The position numbers were made by a program, and so were the translations under genes. Below are positions 46,050 through 56,954 of a DNA stretch of 64,000 nucleotides, in pieces; the first letter of the stretch is position 1; the number at the start of each line of letters is the position of its first letter. Below the pieces are notes generated by a model, which ran no database searches, was not told the DNA's origin, and saw nothing but the letters and a program-made list of their open reading frames with translations. Origin of the DNA: Shewanella abyssi. GTDB lineage: Bacteria; Pseudomonadota; Gammaproteobacteria; Enterobacterales; Shewanellaceae. The stretch lies in contig NZ_JAKIKR010000018.1 in the NCBI RefSeq assembly GCF_023284025.1, positions 22,766 through 86,765 on the forward strand, written 5' to 3'.

Positions 46050-48008
46050 ATGACCCCAGTTGACGACAAAGAGGTTAACCAACCCCTTGCTACAACTTCG
46101 GCTGAACCGCTTGAAAACAGTAATGTAGTGGATACAACCTTAGCTTATGAAACCGCTGTGAAGATTTTTGGTTATCTCATTTTAGCGCTTGCGGTAGCGC
46201 TTTCGTCTTTCCAAATTTGGCAAGGCGTTACATCCACTATCTCGGCTACTTACTTTCGTCCGGTGCATTTATGCTGGGTGTTGGTACTGATATTTTTGCA
46301 TTATCCATTGATAAGTAACCGGTATAACAAAGCTTATATGCTGGGGCGGGTAACTGATTTAGCACTGTGTGGCTTAACTGTATTTGCAGGCTACCGTATG
46401 TTGATCTTCGATTATAACAATATCGATCATCTGCTGTATGGCTTGGTCACGGCTGATTTAGTGGCTGGCAGTGCTTTAGTGCTGCTACTGCTCGAAGGTT
46501 GCCGCCGCACAGTCGGTTGGGTGATGGTGCTTATCGCTGGCTTGTTTCTAGCCTACAGTGCGTTTGGCGATATGCTGCCAGGCGCGTTGGCAACTAAAGC
46601 CTATTCTTTACAAGAGTTGGTTCAGTTTCAGATCTTCTCCGCCAACGGTGTGTTTGGTTCTGCACTGGGTATTGCTGCGACCACGGTATTTATCTTTGTG
46701 TTATTTGGCGCCTTCCTTGAGGTGACGGGGGCAGGTAAGTTCTTTATTGACTTGGCATTTTCTATCGCGGGGAAATATCGTGGCGGGCCCGCTAAAGCGG
46801 CGGTGTTAGCCTCTGCCGGGCTTGGTTCTATCTCAGGCTCTGCCATTGCCAATACGGTCACTACAGGCTCGGTGACGATTCCAATGATGAAGAAGCTTGG
46901 CTATACGCCGGAGCAATCTGCGGGAATTGAAGCGGCGGCCTCAACGGGTGGGCAAATTATGCCGCCGATTATGGGGGCAGGAGCCTTTGTGATGGCACAG
47001 TTTACGGGGGTGCCTTATAGCGACATCATGCTGGCATCAATAGCGCCAGCGATCCTCTACTTCTTCTGTACCTTGCTCTACGTGCACTTAATGGCTTGTA
47101 AGTTAAACCTACAAGCTGCTAGCCGCACCGAGGCTGTTATTACGGTGATGAAGGATGGGGCGCACCATCTTATTCCGCTGGTGATTATTACCACGCTATT
47201 GATGATGGCATATTCGCCGTTACTCGTGGGTGTCGCCGGTTGCGCGGCGATTTTACTGACCGCTGCACTGCGTAAACACAGCCGTATTGGTTTGAGTAAG
47301 TTTATCTCGGGCATGAAAAATGGCGCGTTAATGGCACTACCTATCTCGGTTGCCTGTGGCGCGGCGGGGATTATTGTTGGGGTCGTGGGCCAGACCGGAA
47401 TTGGTCTGCAGTTTACTCAATTTGTGATGGAGTTTTCCGGCGGTTATATGCTGGTGGCGCTGGGCTTAATCAGCATTGTGGCATTAGTGCTGGGGATGGG
47501 ATTACCTGTTACCGCAGCTTACATAGTGCTGGCAGTCATGGCGGTGCCTATGCTTGGAGACTTTGGTCTACCTCTGCTCACTGCGCATTTGATTGTGTTT
47601 TGGTTATCGCAAACATCCAATGTCACCCCACCGATCGCGCTGGCAGCCTTTGCAGGCGCGGGTGTTGCTAATGCCAATCCAATGAAATCATCTGTTGAAG
47701 CGTTTAAGCTTGCGGGCGGGCTGTTTATGATCCCGATCATGATGGCCTATACCGACCTGCTCAACCCTGAGGCGGGGATGATGGCATTTGGTTTTGCCAT
47801 TGTGCAGACGGCGACCATTATTGTTGCCATCGCGATATCGATAGAGGGTTATCTTTTACGGCCGCTATCAAAAGTTGAACGGGTGGTGGCATTTGCCGCT
47901 GCGCCGTGGGTACTGTTTAATCCCTTTGGCACGGGCGTTGTCGGTGTATTGCTGATTTTAGGTTTGATTGGCTTACAGTGGAAAACCCGAGTTAAGGTAG
48001 CTGTCTAA
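46050..48008 (+). CDS. TRAP transporter permease, fused small and large subunits
   Basis: The 652-residue membrane protein contains a DctQ-like four-helix part (about 35-180) joined to a DctM-like part with about 12 helices. The latter includes LASAGLGSISGSAIANTVTTGSVTIPMMKKLGYTPEQSAGIEAAASTGGQIMPPIMGAGAFVM (about 250-310) and GMGLPVTAAYIVLAV. This fusion is typical of TAXI-type TRAP systems, driven by an ion gradient. AAGGATAA precedes the ATG. It pairs with the binding protein upstream. Confidence 0.93.
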   Translation: MTPVDDKEVNQPLATTSAEPLENSNVVDTTLAYETAVKIFGYLILALAVALSSFQIWQGVTSTISATYFRPVHLCWVLVLIFLHYPLISNRYNKAYMLGRVTDLALCGLTVFAGYRMLIFDYNNIDHLLYGLVTADLVAGSALVLLLLEGCRRTVGWVMVLIAGLFLAYSAFGDMLPGALATKAYSLQELVQFQIFSANGVFGSALGIAATTVFIFVLFGAFLEVTGAGKFFIDLAFSIAGKYRGGPAKAAVLASAGLGSISGSAIANTVTTGSVTIPMMKKLGYTPEQSAGIEAAASTGGQIMPPIMGAGAFVMAQFTGVPYSDIMLASIAPAILYFFCTLLYVHLMACKLNLQAASRTEAVITVMKDGAHHLIPLVIITTLLMMAYSPLLVGVAGCAAILLTAALRKHSRIGLSKFISGMKNGALMALPISVACGAAGIIVGVVGQTGIGLQFTQFVMEFSGGYMLVALGLISIVALVLGMGLPVTAAYIVLAVMAVPMLGDFGLPLLTAHLIVFWLSQTSNVTPPIALAAFAGAGVANANPMKSSVEAFKLAGGLFMIPIMMAYTDLLNPEAGMMAFGFAIVQTATIIVAIAISIEGYLLRPLSKVERVVAFAAAPWVLFNPFGTGVVGVLLILGLIGLQWKTRVKVAV

Positions 48009-48135
48009 AGAGCGTAGCGTTATTTAGATTAAGTGTTAGCTAGGTAATGTATCAGTTAGTTGAAGCACGGCGAACCGATGACGGGGTGATTAACCTGTTG
48101 TCGGTTGGTGGTGATGCTTTTTATCACTTTGCCTT

Positions 48136-48597
48136 TTAATCATTCTCACTATGAAGGCTTTGGCTCTTGATCGCGTTAGCTAAAGCCAGTAAACCATTGG
48201 TGCGTGATGGACTTAATTGGCCCTCGAGTCCTAGCTGCTTAAAAAACGGTTGAGGGTCAAAGTCGGCGATCTCGGTGCTGGTCTTGCCATTACAGGCGAT
48301 TAATAATAGCGCGATAAGCCCTTTAACGATGCGGGCATCGCTGTCGGCTAGAAAGTAATGTTTGCCTTCAATCTCACTGTGATACAACCAAGCATTGCTC
48401 TCACAACCTTTAACCTGAGCAGACTCGACCCGCAGTTCATCCTGCAGCTTAGGCAAGGTTTTACCCAGTAACATTATCTGACGATAGCGCTCTTGCCAGT
48501 TGTTTGCTTGTTCAAACAGCTCCAGCGTTACTTGAGCTGATTGATTAAGTTCTAATGCTAAAAACTCTATTGTAGTGGGCTGGACTTGCTGACTCAT
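48136..48597 (-). CDS. csdE: Sulfur acceptor protein CsdE/SufE
   Basis: The 153-residue cytosolic protein takes sulfur from the cysteine desulfurase. The acceptor Cys is in VKGCESNAWL (about residue 64). The N-terminal helix (NNWQERYRQIMLLGKTLPKL) and C-terminal LEGQLSPSRTNGLLALANAIK match SufE/CsdE. It is downstream of csdA on the same strand, the usual csdA-csdE order, with a tandem-repeat spacer between. Confidence 0.92.
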   Translation of the reverse strand: MSQQVQPTTIEFLALELNQSAQVTLELFEQANNWQERYRQIMLLGKTLPKLQDELRVESAQVKGCESNAWLYHSEIEGKHYFLADSDARIVKGLIALLLIACNGKTSTEIADFDPQPFFKQLGLEGQLSPSRTNGLLALANAIKSQSLHSEND

Positions 48598-48671
48598 ACT
48601 CGACCTGACTTTAATGTAATGATTATTTGAAATTTATTTATAAACAGCGTCTTCTCGACTTTGCTGTTAGA

Positions 48672-48740
48672 TTTACCTGCTTTACCTGCTTTACCTGCTT
48701 TACCTGCTTTACCTGCTTTACCTGCTTTACCTGCTTTACC
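48672..48740 (-). repeat. Tandem 9-bp repeat between csdA and csdE
   Basis: TTTACCTGC occurs seven times in perfect succession (48672-48734), followed by TTTACC and a degenerate CTTAGCCGTTCC-type tandem up to about 48835. On the minus strand the unit is GCAGGTAAA. It lies outside both frames, so it would affect only spacing and folding of the csdA-csdE mRNA. A slippage-prone locus. Confidence 0.9.
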
Positions 48741-48835
48741 GTCTTAGCCGTTCCCGTCCTAGCCGTTCCTAGTCCCTAGCACCGGCTCTTAACCGTCTTA
48801 GCATTTCCTAGCTCCTAACCCGCTTTTAACCGCTC

Positions 48836-50047
48836 TTAAAGCAATAACTCTTTCACTGACTGCATCGCAGTAATGAAACGGTCGATATCCGCTTTATTAG
48901 TATAAACGCCAATAGAGGCTCGGCAGCAGCCATTGAGTTGTAAGCTTTGCATCAGAGGCATGGCGCAGTGGTGACCGCAGCGCACCGCTATACCTTGCTG
49001 ATCTAATAAGATCCCTACATCTTGATGATGCTCGCTAGCGAGGTTAAAGGCGACTGCGCCAAGATTGTCGCTGTGGGCGCCATAGAGTACAACATCGCCT
49101 AATGCTTTGAGCGAATCTTGCAGATAGATAAGTAATGTTTGCTCTGCTGCAGCGACTTGCTCAGTGGGCAAGGCGTTAATGAAATCAATGGCGGCGCCTA
49201 GACCGATAACTTCGGCTATTGGTGGAGTACCGGCTTCGAGTCGATTCGGTAGCTGGTTAAACTCGGTGCCACTAAAGCTGACGCTTTTAATCATCTCACC
49301 ACCAGTCATGAGTGGGCAGAGTCTATCTAAGATCTCAAAGCGGCCGTATAAAACCCCGATGCCTGTAGGGCCGTACATCTTATGGCCGGAGAACACGTAG
49401 AAATCACAAGCGATGTCTTGCACGTCAACGTTCATGTGTGCAATCGCTTGCGCGCCATCAACCAAGGTTATCGCGCCGACTTGCTTTGATTTGGCGACTA
49501 AATCGCTCACCGGATTCACAGTGCCCAACACATTTGAAACATGGCTCAGTGCCACTATCGCCGGTTTTTCGAGTAACAAGGTATCAAATGCAGCGGTGTC
49601 TATGCGGCAATCTATGGTCAATGGGATCGGCTTGATAATCGCGCCGGTACGTTTAGCGAGCTCCTGCCATGGCACAATATTGGCGTGATGGGCGGCAGTA
49701 TCAATTAAGATCAGATCGCCTTGTTTGAGCTGTGATGTTAGCCCATTGGCAACGATGTTAATGGCTTCGGTAGTGCCGTGGGTAAATATCATCTCTTCGC
49801 GGCGATGAGCCTGAATAAACTGGCATAGTTTGTCGCGTACCGCTTCATATTGAGTGGTCGCACGTGCCGATAACTGGTGCGCTGCCCGATGTACATTGGC
49901 ATTATCAAACTGATAATAGTGATTCATGGCATCGATCACTTGCTGCGGCTTTTGGCTGGTGGCAGCGGTGTCTAAATAACATAACGGGTAGCCGTCATTA
50001 GACTGCGCAAGCACTGGGAATTTTGACCGTAACATTGAAAGATCCAT
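48836..50047 (-). CDS. csdA: Cysteine desulfurase CsdA/SufS
   Basis: The 403-residue PLP enzyme releases sulfur from cysteine to form a persulfide. The PLP Lys lies in VFSGHKMYGPTGIGVLYG (about 215-232), and the catalytic Cys361 in VRCGHHCAMPLM. The start YPLCYLDTAATSQKPQQVIDAM is typical of group II desulfurases. It is followed by csdE, its sulfur acceptor. SufS is a possible alternative name, but no suf operon genes are present. Confidence 0.93.
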   Translation of the reverse strand: MDLSMLRSKFPVLAQSNDGYPLCYLDTAATSQKPQQVIDAMNHYYQFDNANVHRAAHQLSARATTQYEAVRDKLCQFIQAHRREEMIFTHGTTEAINIVANGLTSQLKQGDLILIDTAAHHANIVPWQELAKRTGAIIKPIPLTIDCRIDTAAFDTLLLEKPAIVALSHVSNVLGTVNPVSDLVAKSKQVGAITLVDGAQAIAHMNVDVQDIACDFYVFSGHKMYGPTGIGVLYGRFEILDRLCPLMTGGEMIKSVSFSGTEFNQLPNRLEAGTPPIAEVIGLGAAIDFINALPTEQVAAAEQTLLIYLQDSLKALGDVVLYGAHSDNLGAVAFNLASEHHQDVGILLDQQGIAVRCGHHCAMPLMQSLQLNGCCRASIGVYTNKADIDRFITAMQSVKELLL

Positions 50048-50074
50048 TCATCTGATCCGAGATATAAAAATAGA

Positions 50075-50106
50075 AGGCGCGCAGATCTTGTAAGATCTAC
50101 GCGCCT
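50075..50106 (-). terminator. Terminator between tas and csdA
   Basis: AGGCGCGcAGATCTT pairs with AAGATCTaCGCGCCT around GT, one mismatch in a 15 bp stem. Read on the minus strand it is followed by TTCTATTTTTA. It lies between the tas stop and the csdA start. Confidence 0.75.
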
Positions 50107-50137
50107 AATGCAAGGCTATTACTTAATGGGCTTGGTA

Positions 50138-51181
50138 TTAGGGACAGGGGAGGCGATATATCAGTGCTAATTCATCGAGGCGCAGCATTAGCTGTGGTGA
50201 AATACTGCAATTGATACTGTCGATATTCTCTTTTAATTGCTCAAGATTGGTGGCACCGATGATGTTAGCGCCGACAAATTTTTGTGCATTAACAAACGCC
50301 ATAGCCATTTGTGCTGGGCTCATATTGAACTCTTTGGCAAGTTCAACATAGGCTTGTGTCGCCTCAAGCGCCATTGCCGTTCCGGTATAGCGCGCAAAGC
50401 GTTTAAATAAGGTTAAGCGAGCACCTTCTGGCCACTGGTCATTAAGATACTTACCCGACAAGGCGCCGAAGGCCAGTGGAGAGTAAGCAAGTAATGGTAC
50501 CTCTTCGCGATGGCTAATTTCGGCCATGCCGACCTCAAAGCTGCGATTAAGCAGGTTATAAGGGTTCTGCACCGAGACGATTTTTGGCAAGCCATGCTTT
50601 TCAGCGAGCTGTAAATATTTGCTAAAGCCCCAAGGGGTTTCATTTGAGATGCCGATGTAGCGAATTTTACCCGTGGTGACCAGATCCGCCAAAGCCTCTA
50701 GTGTCTCAATAATGGGGGTTTGCTGTTCGCCATCGTCTTGTTGCTCGTAACTCAATTCGCCAAAGAAGTTGCTGTTACGATCGGGCCAGTGTACTTGATA
50801 AAGATCGATGCAATCGAGCTGCAATCGCTTTAGCGAGTCATCAACAGCGGCATGAATGTTACGCCAGTCCAGCGCCATATTGGGACGAATATAGTCACTC
50901 TTGCCACCAGGGCCTGAGACTTTGCTGGCAATAATGAGATTGTCACGATTACCGCGTTGCTTGAGATAGTTACCTAGAATGGTTTCGGTAGCACCTTGGG
51001 TTTCAGCTTTGGGAGGTACAGGATACATTTCGGCGGTATCGATGAAGTTAATCCCTTCACCAATGGCATAGTCTAATTGTTCGAAGGCTTGAGCTTGAGT
51101 GTTCTGCTCGCCCCATGTCATTGTCCCTAAACAGATTTTACTAACATTTAAGCTTGAGTGTGGCAGACGTTTATATTCCAT
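50138..51181 (-). CDS. tas: NADP(H)-dependent aldo-keto reductase Tas
   Basis: The 347-residue protein has MEYKRLPHSSLNVSKICLGTMTWGEQNT, the catalytic Asp/Tyr in FIDTAEMYPVPPKAETQGATE (about 47-67), Lys in LIIASKVSGPGG and His in DLYQVHWPDRN. The motif YPVPP and length (E. coli Tas 346) identify the Tas group. It reduces aldehydes or ketones with NADPH; the natural substrate is not established. Single gene. Confidence 0.93.
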   Translation of the reverse strand: MEYKRLPHSSLNVSKICLGTMTWGEQNTQAQAFEQLDYAIGEGINFIDTAEMYPVPPKAETQGATETILGNYLKQRGNRDNLIIASKVSGPGGKSDYIRPNMALDWRNIHAAVDDSLKRLQLDCIDLYQVHWPDRNSNFFGELSYEQQDDGEQQTPIIETLEALADLVTTGKIRYIGISNETPWGFSKYLQLAEKHGLPKIVSVQNPYNLLNRSFEVGMAEISHREEVPLLAYSPLAFGALSGKYLNDQWPEGARLTLFKRFARYTGTAMALEATQAYVELAKEFNMSPAQMAMAFVNAQKFVGANIIGATNLEQLKENIDSINCSISPQLMLRLDELALIYRLPCP

Positions 51182-51311
51182 AATGCAACTCTCTTAATTT
51201 AAAAACCATCTACATGAAAGACCAAATAAAAAAGGCCGAATAAAGAACTATCTAATAAACAGTGACCTACTAAAAGTGACCTAATAAAAACTATCGACTT
51301 AATACACTACC

Positions 51312-52259
51312 CTAGTTTGGCTTGGATAGGGTGAGTAACATGGTTATTTCACAAGCATCATGGCCGGTGTCACCGAGTGGCGCCTCTATATGCTCAAATG
51401 CCAACGACTCATATAACGTTATAGCTTCCACTAAATTTGCGGTGGTTTCTAAATAGCAGGCATTAAAGCCTTGCTCAGTTGCAAAATCGATCGCTTGTAG
51501 TGCCAGTCGTCTAGCAAAGCCTTTACCGCGTAACTCTGGTGAAAAGTACATTTTTTGCAATTCACACACGCCAAGCTGACCGTTAAGTGGCGCGATCCCG
51601 CCGCCGCCGAGGATCTGTCCTTGATATTCGATGACCCAATAGCTGGCATTATCTGCTTGATATACGTCACTGAGATTATCTAAGGTGGGATCTGATACGC
51701 CATACCCCTTGTCTGCGGTGAGCCCATATTCTGCAGACACTTCTCGAATTATCTGAGCCATAGACGCATTGTCTTGGGCCGTTATCTCTCTGACGGTGTA
51801 ACCAAACTGCGCTTTAGATTGCACTACCGCTTTAGTGTACTGGCCAATGGCGTTCTCTATTTGGCTTAATTGCTCGCTGGGCAGTTGCGCTATGATCTCA
51901 CTAAATTGCTGATTTTGTTGTGCATCGAGTTCAACTAATTGTTTTTTACCAATGCAGGTTAGCTGTGCCATCAGGCTACGACTATCTTTCGGGTTAGTAA
52001 CGGTTTTGACAAAGCCCTTTTCGACGAGATTACTTACAGCACGACTGGCATTGGATTTATCAATATTGAGTAATTCAGCCAACTGCTTTATTGAATAAGA
52101 ACTTTGTCCCAATTCAACTAATGTGTGCGCTTGGACAGGCGATAGTGGTTGATTACCACAGGCGGTGTCTAACAGTCCTAATTGGCGAATGAGCTGTCTG
52201 GAAAGTCGGCGTAACTGTGAAGCTTGGCAGGGGGTATTTGGCATATATCGATTCATCAA
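51312..52259 (-). CDS. MarR-type regulator fused to GNAT acetyltransferase
   Basis: The 315-residue protein has a winged-helix MarR part (about 15-145: [49 protein letters not shown]). It is joined to a GNAT domain (about 155-312) with [32 protein letters not shown], an acetyl-CoA loop and a [21 protein letters not shown] end. Such fusions are common in proteobacteria, with unknown targets. A DNA-binding regulator that may acetylate a small molecule is one reading. Not linked to a clear operon. Confidence 0.9.
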   Translation of the reverse strand: MMNRYMPNTPCQASQLRRLSRQLIRQLGLLDTACGNQPLSPVQAHTLVELGQSSYSIKQLAELLNIDKSNASRAVSNLVEKGFVKTVTNPKDSRSLMAQLTCIGKKQLVELDAQQNQQFSEIIAQLPSEQLSQIENAIGQYTKAVVQSKAQFGYTVREITAQDNASMAQIIREVSAEYGLTADKGYGVSDPTLDNLSDVYQADNASYWVIEYQGQILGGGGIAPLNGQLGVCELQKMYFSPELRGKGFARRLALQAIDFATEQGFNACYLETTANLVEAITLYESLAFEHIEAPLGDTGHDACEITMLLTLSKPN

Positions 52260-52402
52260 CGAAATTTAGTTGCGACTAACATCTAACCTACGGGGAATAC
52301 ACTATTAAATCAAGTACATTTGTGTAAGGTAATAAACTAACCGCTAATACTGGTTTGGTCAAACTGATATTTAGCTTGACCAAGTGCTGGGATAAAAAGA
52401 GA

Positions 52403-52942
52403 TTATAAGCGATAGATCTCAGGATTAAGCATCGGGGCCATGGCAAGGATAATGGCTTGGGTGTAAATGCTTTGACGTGTGGCATGACCCTGGGTTAGCA
52501 GTGCTATGGCGCCGCCTTTTTGCTTGATATTAACGGTGTTAAACATGCTGTCCATTACATTACCCAGTTCCTCGCCTTGAGTCAGCGCATGGTACACAGG
52601 CATAGGGAGCGGCAGTAGTGCGCTGCGGCCAACACTGACTTGATCCTTGTGCGCAATGGCAATGTGGGCAAATGTTGCTGGACCATGATCAAATAGATCG
52701 ACGCCGCCCTCCATCGCAAGATAGTAATCAGCTTGATAGTGATTTTGGCAGTATTTGACTCTATTGACTGCGCCGGCTTGGGTTTCAGCTTCTGTCATCG
52801 GCTGATCAGCGACCAGAGAGGGAGCATGCATGCCCTCGCACTCAATGACGACTTCAGGGAATAAGGTGGTTAACGCCGTTTTTGCTGCGCCAACTTTGAC
52901 AGGGTTTTTAGAACCGACGATGACTCGAATAATGTGTGTCAT
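52403..52942 (-). CDS. yjjX: Inosine/xanthosine triphosphatase
   Basis: The ATG at 52942 gives MTHIIRVIVGSKNPVKVGAAKTAL, the usual family start, and 179 residues; a longer frame starts at 52984. The enzyme removes non-canonical ITP and XTP. Motifs: VGSKNPVKVGA (about 8-18), PMTEAETQAGAVNR near 60 and YLAMEGGVDL near 85. C-terminal GGAIALLTQGHATRQSIYTQAIILAMAP also fits YjjX. Confidence 0.88.
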   Translation of the reverse strand: MTHIIRVIVGSKNPVKVGAAKTALTTLFPEVVIECEGMHAPSLVADQPMTEAETQAGAVNRVKYCQNHYQADYYLAMEGGVDLFDHGPATFAHIAIAHKDQVSVGRSALLPLPMPVYHALTQGEELGNVMDSMFNTVNIKQKGGAIALLTQGHATRQSIYTQAIILAMAPMLNPEIYRL

Positions 52943-52984
52943 GAATTGTATTACTTCTTTATCTAGGGGAGGCGAGCTACTCAT

Positions 52985-53489
52985 TGTTTATAGCTTTTAG
53001 CGAGCATAATGTCACTGCTTAATTGAGGCTGTTTTTCAGGAGTTAACCGTTGTTCAATAAACAGGCCTACAATATTTATCTATATTAATCATTAGATTGA
53101 CTAATCTGACCCAAAATATGGCGCTGAAATGGCGTGATCCGGCTCAAGAATGCCACCTGCTTTGCGGGTCGGTGTCTCTTTGTTGTCCATTGCGTGAGCT
53201 ATGTCCGCGGTGTTTTTTCGTGCCTCAATGAATTTATATCAGCATTTGATTAATTAGGTGAATACCGTGTTAAATCTAGGTTCGATTGGGTTATCGAACT
53301 GCAGTAAAAATGAAAATTGATGACGTAAAATTAGCGACGGAGTTCGCATTATCGCTATATTATGAAAATTAATTACAGAATATGCATCCAGATCAATTTA
53401 TAGACCCAGCATTAGGATTACCTTATGCGCGAAATTACTCCTTAGATATAAATCTACTGGTGTTCGAAAACACCTTTAAGGTAAAGCTA
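52985..53489. other. Long leader region upstream of sdaC
   Basis: These 505 bp separate yjjX and sdaC. An open frame adds 36 residues before the sdaC start at 53490, but it lacks the family's N-terminus. An AGATT-gact-AATCT palindrome occurs near 53093. No riboswitch or known operator is recognised. Confidence 0.35.
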
Positions 53490-54779
53490 ATGCAAAAAGA
53501 CACAATCAGTACACAAGAAGTGGCCCAAAACGAAGTAGCAGCGACAACCACGCTGCCTTGGACACGACAAGATACGACTTGGATGTTGAGTTTATTTGGC
53601 ACCGCAGTGGGTGCTGGCATTTTATTTTTGCCAATTAATGCTGGAATGGGTGGCTTTTGGCCACTAGTCTTAATGGCCGCAATTATTGGCCCAATGACCT
53701 ACCTAGCCCACCGTGGCTTATCGCGCTTTGTTTGTTCATCGAATAAGCCAGGCAGTGATATTACAGATGTAGTAGAAGAGCATTTCGGTGTTGGTGCAGG
53801 TAAAGCCATTACCATGCTGTACTTCTTCGCGATCTATCCCATTGTTTTAATCTACGGTGTGGGTATTACTAACACCGTTGATAGTTTTATTGTTAATCAG
53901 CTAGGCATGGATTCACCACCACGCTTTATTCTGTCGGGCGCACTTATCATTGCAATGATGTCTGTCATGGTTGCCGGTGAGAAGTTTATGCTTAAAGTGA
54001 CTCAGCTTTTGGTTTACCCATTAGTTGCTATCTTGGCATTCATGTCTTTCTACCTTATCCCAGATTGGAAAATGGATGCACTAAACGTAGTGCCTAGCAC
54101 CGGTGCTTTCTTAGGTACAGTTTGGTTAACCATTCCAGTGCTTATCTTTGCTTTTAACCATTCACCTGCAATTTCACAGTTCTCAGTGGCATTAAAACGT
54201 GAACATGGCCAAAATGCAGCACGCAAAGCAGACAACATTTTACGTAACACCACCATGATGTTAGTCGGTTTTGTGATGTTATTTGTGTTCTCTTGTGTAT
54301 TGTCACTGTCGCCAGCACAACTTGCTGAAGCGAAAGCAAACAACCTGCCGATTTTGTCTTACTTAGCAAACGTCCATGACAGCGGTTTTGTCAGTTACTT
54401 TGGTCCGCTTATCGCTTTTGTGGCGATTATCTCCTCTTTCTTTGGTCACTATATGGGTGCCACTGAAGGCATGAAAGGGATTATCAATAAGCAGCTACGT
54501 AGCAGCAAAAAAGAAGTATCAGAGAGCAAAGTTAATAAGTTTATTTTAGGCTTCATGTTCTTCACTATCTGGGCAGTTGCCATTATTAACCCTAGCATTC
54601 TAGGCATGATTGAAGCATTAGGTGGCCCGGTTATCGCGGCGATTCTTTACCTTATGCCTATGTATGCGATTCATAAAGTGCCTGCTTTAGCGGCATACCG
54701 TGGTCGAGTGAGCAACATCTTTGTGGTGATTGCGGGTCTACTTTCTATGACGGCTATCTTGTTTGGCTTGACGTCATAA
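53490..54779 (+). CDS. sdaC: Serine transporter SdaC (HAAAP family)
   Basis: The ATG at 53490 gives 429 residues, the length of E. coli SdaC. The upstream in-frame ATG at 53382 gives a non-homologous start. The protein has about 11 membrane helices; near the start [34 protein letters not shown] is typical. Others: [19 protein letters not shown] and the motif [12 protein letters not shown]. It imports serine with H+ and is followed 136 bp later by the serine deaminase gene. Confidence 0.95.
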   Translation: MQKDTISTQEVAQNEVAATTTLPWTRQDTTWMLSLFGTAVGAGILFLPINAGMGGFWPLVLMAAIIGPMTYLAHRGLSRFVCSSNKPGSDITDVVEEHFGVGAGKAITMLYFFAIYPIVLIYGVGITNTVDSFIVNQLGMDSPPRFILSGALIIAMMSVMVAGEKFMLKVTQLLVYPLVAILAFMSFYLIPDWKMDALNVVPSTGAFLGTVWLTIPVLIFAFNHSPAISQFSVALKREHGQNAARKADNILRNTTMMLVGFVMLFVFSCVLSLSPAQLAEAKANNLPILSYLANVHDSGFVSYFGPLIAFVAIISSFFGHYMGATEGMKGIINKQLRSSKKEVSESKVNKFILGFMFFTIWAVAIINPSILGMIEALGGPVIAAILYLMPMYAIHKVPALAAYRGRVSNIFVVIAGLLSMTAILFGLTS

Positions 54780-54915
54780 ATTGTAAGTACGACTCGGGTG
54801 TCTATCGCTGTACTTAACGGCATTAATACCCGAGCTTTTAGTGACAACGCTGCATCAATGTTTGACCCAGGGTTAAAAGATCTTTTAACCCTTCCTCCTT
54901 TCCCGAGGTAATTCT

Positions 54916-56283
54916 ATGTTTAGCGCATTTGATATTTTTAAGATAGGTGTGGGCCCGTCGAGCTCTCACACTGTCGGGCCGATGAAGGCTGCCAAAGAGT
55001 TTATCGACGATTTACATCAAGCGGGTCAGTTCAATAACGTGACTCGCCTGAGTGTTGAAATTTTTGGATCTTTGTCGTTAACAGGCAAGGGTCACCATAC
55101 TGATATCGCCATCATTATGGGCTTAGGTGGCAATACACCTGATAAAGTCGATATCGATGCAATTCCCCATTTTATTGCTCAAGTGGAACAGACTGAAAAG
55201 TTACCCATGGGCAAGGAGCAACGCTTAGTCGATTTTGGTCATGATGCGATTGTTTTTCATAACTATGCTTTGCCAATGCACGAGAACGGCATGACGCTAC
55301 ACGCATACGCTGGTGATGAAGAAGTCATGAGCAACACCTATTATTCCATAGGTGGCGGCTTTATCGTTGAAGAAGCTCAGTTTGGCAAGGAAGTACAAAA
55401 TCCAATTGCCGTGCCATATCCGTACAACTACGCAGATGAATTACTCGCTATCTGTGAAGAAACGGGCATGAGCATCAGCACGATTATGTTTAAAAATGAG
55501 CTGGCGTTTAATAGTGAAGCCGATATCTATCAAGGCTTTGCTGATGTGTGGCAAACCATGTATGCGGCAATTGAAAAAGGCTGCCAGACGGAAGGGGTGT
55601 TGTCTGGACCACTGCGGGTACCACGTCGTGCTCCTGCGCTGCATCGTCAACTGCTAACGGGGGAGCGTCTGTCACGAGATCCAATGGAGATTGTAGATTG
55701 GATTAATGTGTTTGCAATGGCTGTCAGCGAAGAGAATGCGGCTGGTGGTCGAGTAGTAACATCGCCGACCAATGGTGCAGCGGGCATCATTCCTGCCGTG
55801 TTAGCTTACTATGACAAGTTTATTAAACCTGTCGGTCCGCAAGATTATACCCGCTTCTTTTTAGCTGCCGCTGCCATCGGCTCTTTGTATAAGCGCAATG
55901 CTTCAATTTCTGGTGCTGAAGTTGGCTGTCAGGGCGAAGTCGGCGTAGCGTGTTCTATGGCCGCAGCGGGTCTGGCTGAGATTATGGGCGGCAATGCGAT
56001 ACAAGTGTGTATGGCGGCTGAGATCGGTATGGAGCATAACTTAGGGCTGACCTGCGATCCCGTTGCAGGCCAAGTGCAAGTGCCCTGTATTGAACGTAAT
56101 GCGATTGCTGCGGTAAAAGCGATTAACTCTTCACGGATGGCGATGCGTCGAAACTGCCAGCCAAAAGTGAGCCTAGATAAAGTGATCGCGACCATGTATG
56201 AAACAGGCAAAGATATGCATGTTAAGTACCGCGAAACTAGTCAGGGTGGATTGGCTATAAAAGTCACCAGTATTTGTGGTTAA
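54916..56283 (+). CDS. sdaA: L-serine ammonia-lyase (4Fe-4S)
   Basis: The 455-residue enzyme deaminates serine to pyruvate with a 4Fe-4S cluster. It starts [25 protein letters not shown]. The cluster Cys seem present in [11 protein letters not shown] (about 338-346) and [16 protein letters not shown] (about 380-391). Length matches E. coli SdaA/SdaB (454-455). The pairing with sdaC means uptake and breakdown of serine are made together. A terminator follows. Confidence 0.95.
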   Translation: MFSAFDIFKIGVGPSSSHTVGPMKAAKEFIDDLHQAGQFNNVTRLSVEIFGSLSLTGKGHHTDIAIIMGLGGNTPDKVDIDAIPHFIAQVEQTEKLPMGKEQRLVDFGHDAIVFHNYALPMHENGMTLHAYAGDEEVMSNTYYSIGGGFIVEEAQFGKEVQNPIAVPYPYNYADELLAICEETGMSISTIMFKNELAFNSEADIYQGFADVWQTMYAAIEKGCQTEGVLSGPLRVPRRAPALHRQLLTGERLSRDPMEIVDWINVFAMAVSEENAAGGRVVTSPTNGAAGIIPAVLAYYDKFIKPVGPQDYTRFFLAAAAIGSLYKRNASISGAEVGCQGEVGVACSMAAAGLAEIMGGNAIQVCMAAEIGMEHNLGLTCDPVAGQVQVPCIERNAIAAVKAINSSRMAMRRNCQPKVSLDKVIATMYETGKDMHVKYRETSQGGLAIKVTSICG

Positions 56284-56317
56284 TCGCCTCAGGTGACTCT
56301 GGTGATAAAAAATAAGC

Positions 56318-56345
56318 AAAAGGCCATCAATTGATGGCCTTTTTT
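56318..56345. terminator. Terminator after sdaA
   Basis: AAAAGGCCATCAA and TTGATGGCCTTTT form a perfect inverted repeat, with T-rich sequence on the right. It probably serves also the convergent GNAT gene. Confidence 0.9.
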
Positions 56346-56370
56346 GATGGCGATGATTGAAAAAAGGAGG

Positions 56371-56814
56371 TTATTTCTCTTCGTACATAAGGTAATAACT
56401 TTGTTCCATTCCTAGTGCGCTATAGGTCTTCTGCGCGTTAGTATTATCTTGCTCGACATACAGTCTAAAGCTAGCAGCACCGCCATTTTTAGCGGCAATA
56501 TCCTTAACCGCTTGATAGAGTTTATTGTAGATCCCTTGGCGTCTACTCTCTGGGCGAATATAGACACTTTGGATCCAGTAGTAGTCTTTTGCACGCCAGT
56601 CACTCCACTCAAACGTCACCATTAATGATCCTGCTATTTCGCCATCGACTTCGGCGACCAGATAAAAGCCCTTTTCTGGCGATGTGAGCAGTGTATTAAC
56701 GCCCTTGGTTAGCACGTCGGTGTCCAGTGCAAGCTCTTCTGTTTCCAGTGCCATCGCTTGATTGAAGTTTATTAGCGCCGGTAAATCGGTAGCTTGGCCT
56801 TTACGAATGTTCAT
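56371..56814 (-). CDS. GNAT family acetyltransferase
   Basis: The 147-residue protein starts MNIRKGQATDLPALINF and has the acetyl-CoA loop RRQGIYNKLYQAVKDIAAKNG (about 93-113), preceded by WIQSVYIRPES. The C-terminal ALGMEQSYYLMYEEK is a common GNAT end. Substrate unknown. Convergent with sdaA. Confidence 0.9.
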   Translation of the reverse strand: MNIRKGQATDLPALINFNQAMALETEELALDTDVLTKGVNTLLTSPEKGFYLVAEVDGEIAGSLMVTFEWSDWRAKDYYWIQSVYIRPESRRQGIYNKLYQAVKDIAAKNGGAASFRLYVEQDNTNAQKTYSALGMEQSYYLMYEEK

Positions 56815-56954
56815 CTGTTATCCCTTTTTTTTGCGGTCACTTTAACATGGGAAATGGTGAGGAAACTGTAATTTTTTGATTTTATCGATGGATTGACATT
56901 CGACTAAAGTCTAGCTCTGCTACACTTTTTTTAGAGTTAAAAAAAGTTGAGGTT

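Noticed and set aside
48672..48740. CRISPR-like array
   Set aside because: The 9 bp units are contiguous with no spacers; this is a simple tandem repeat.
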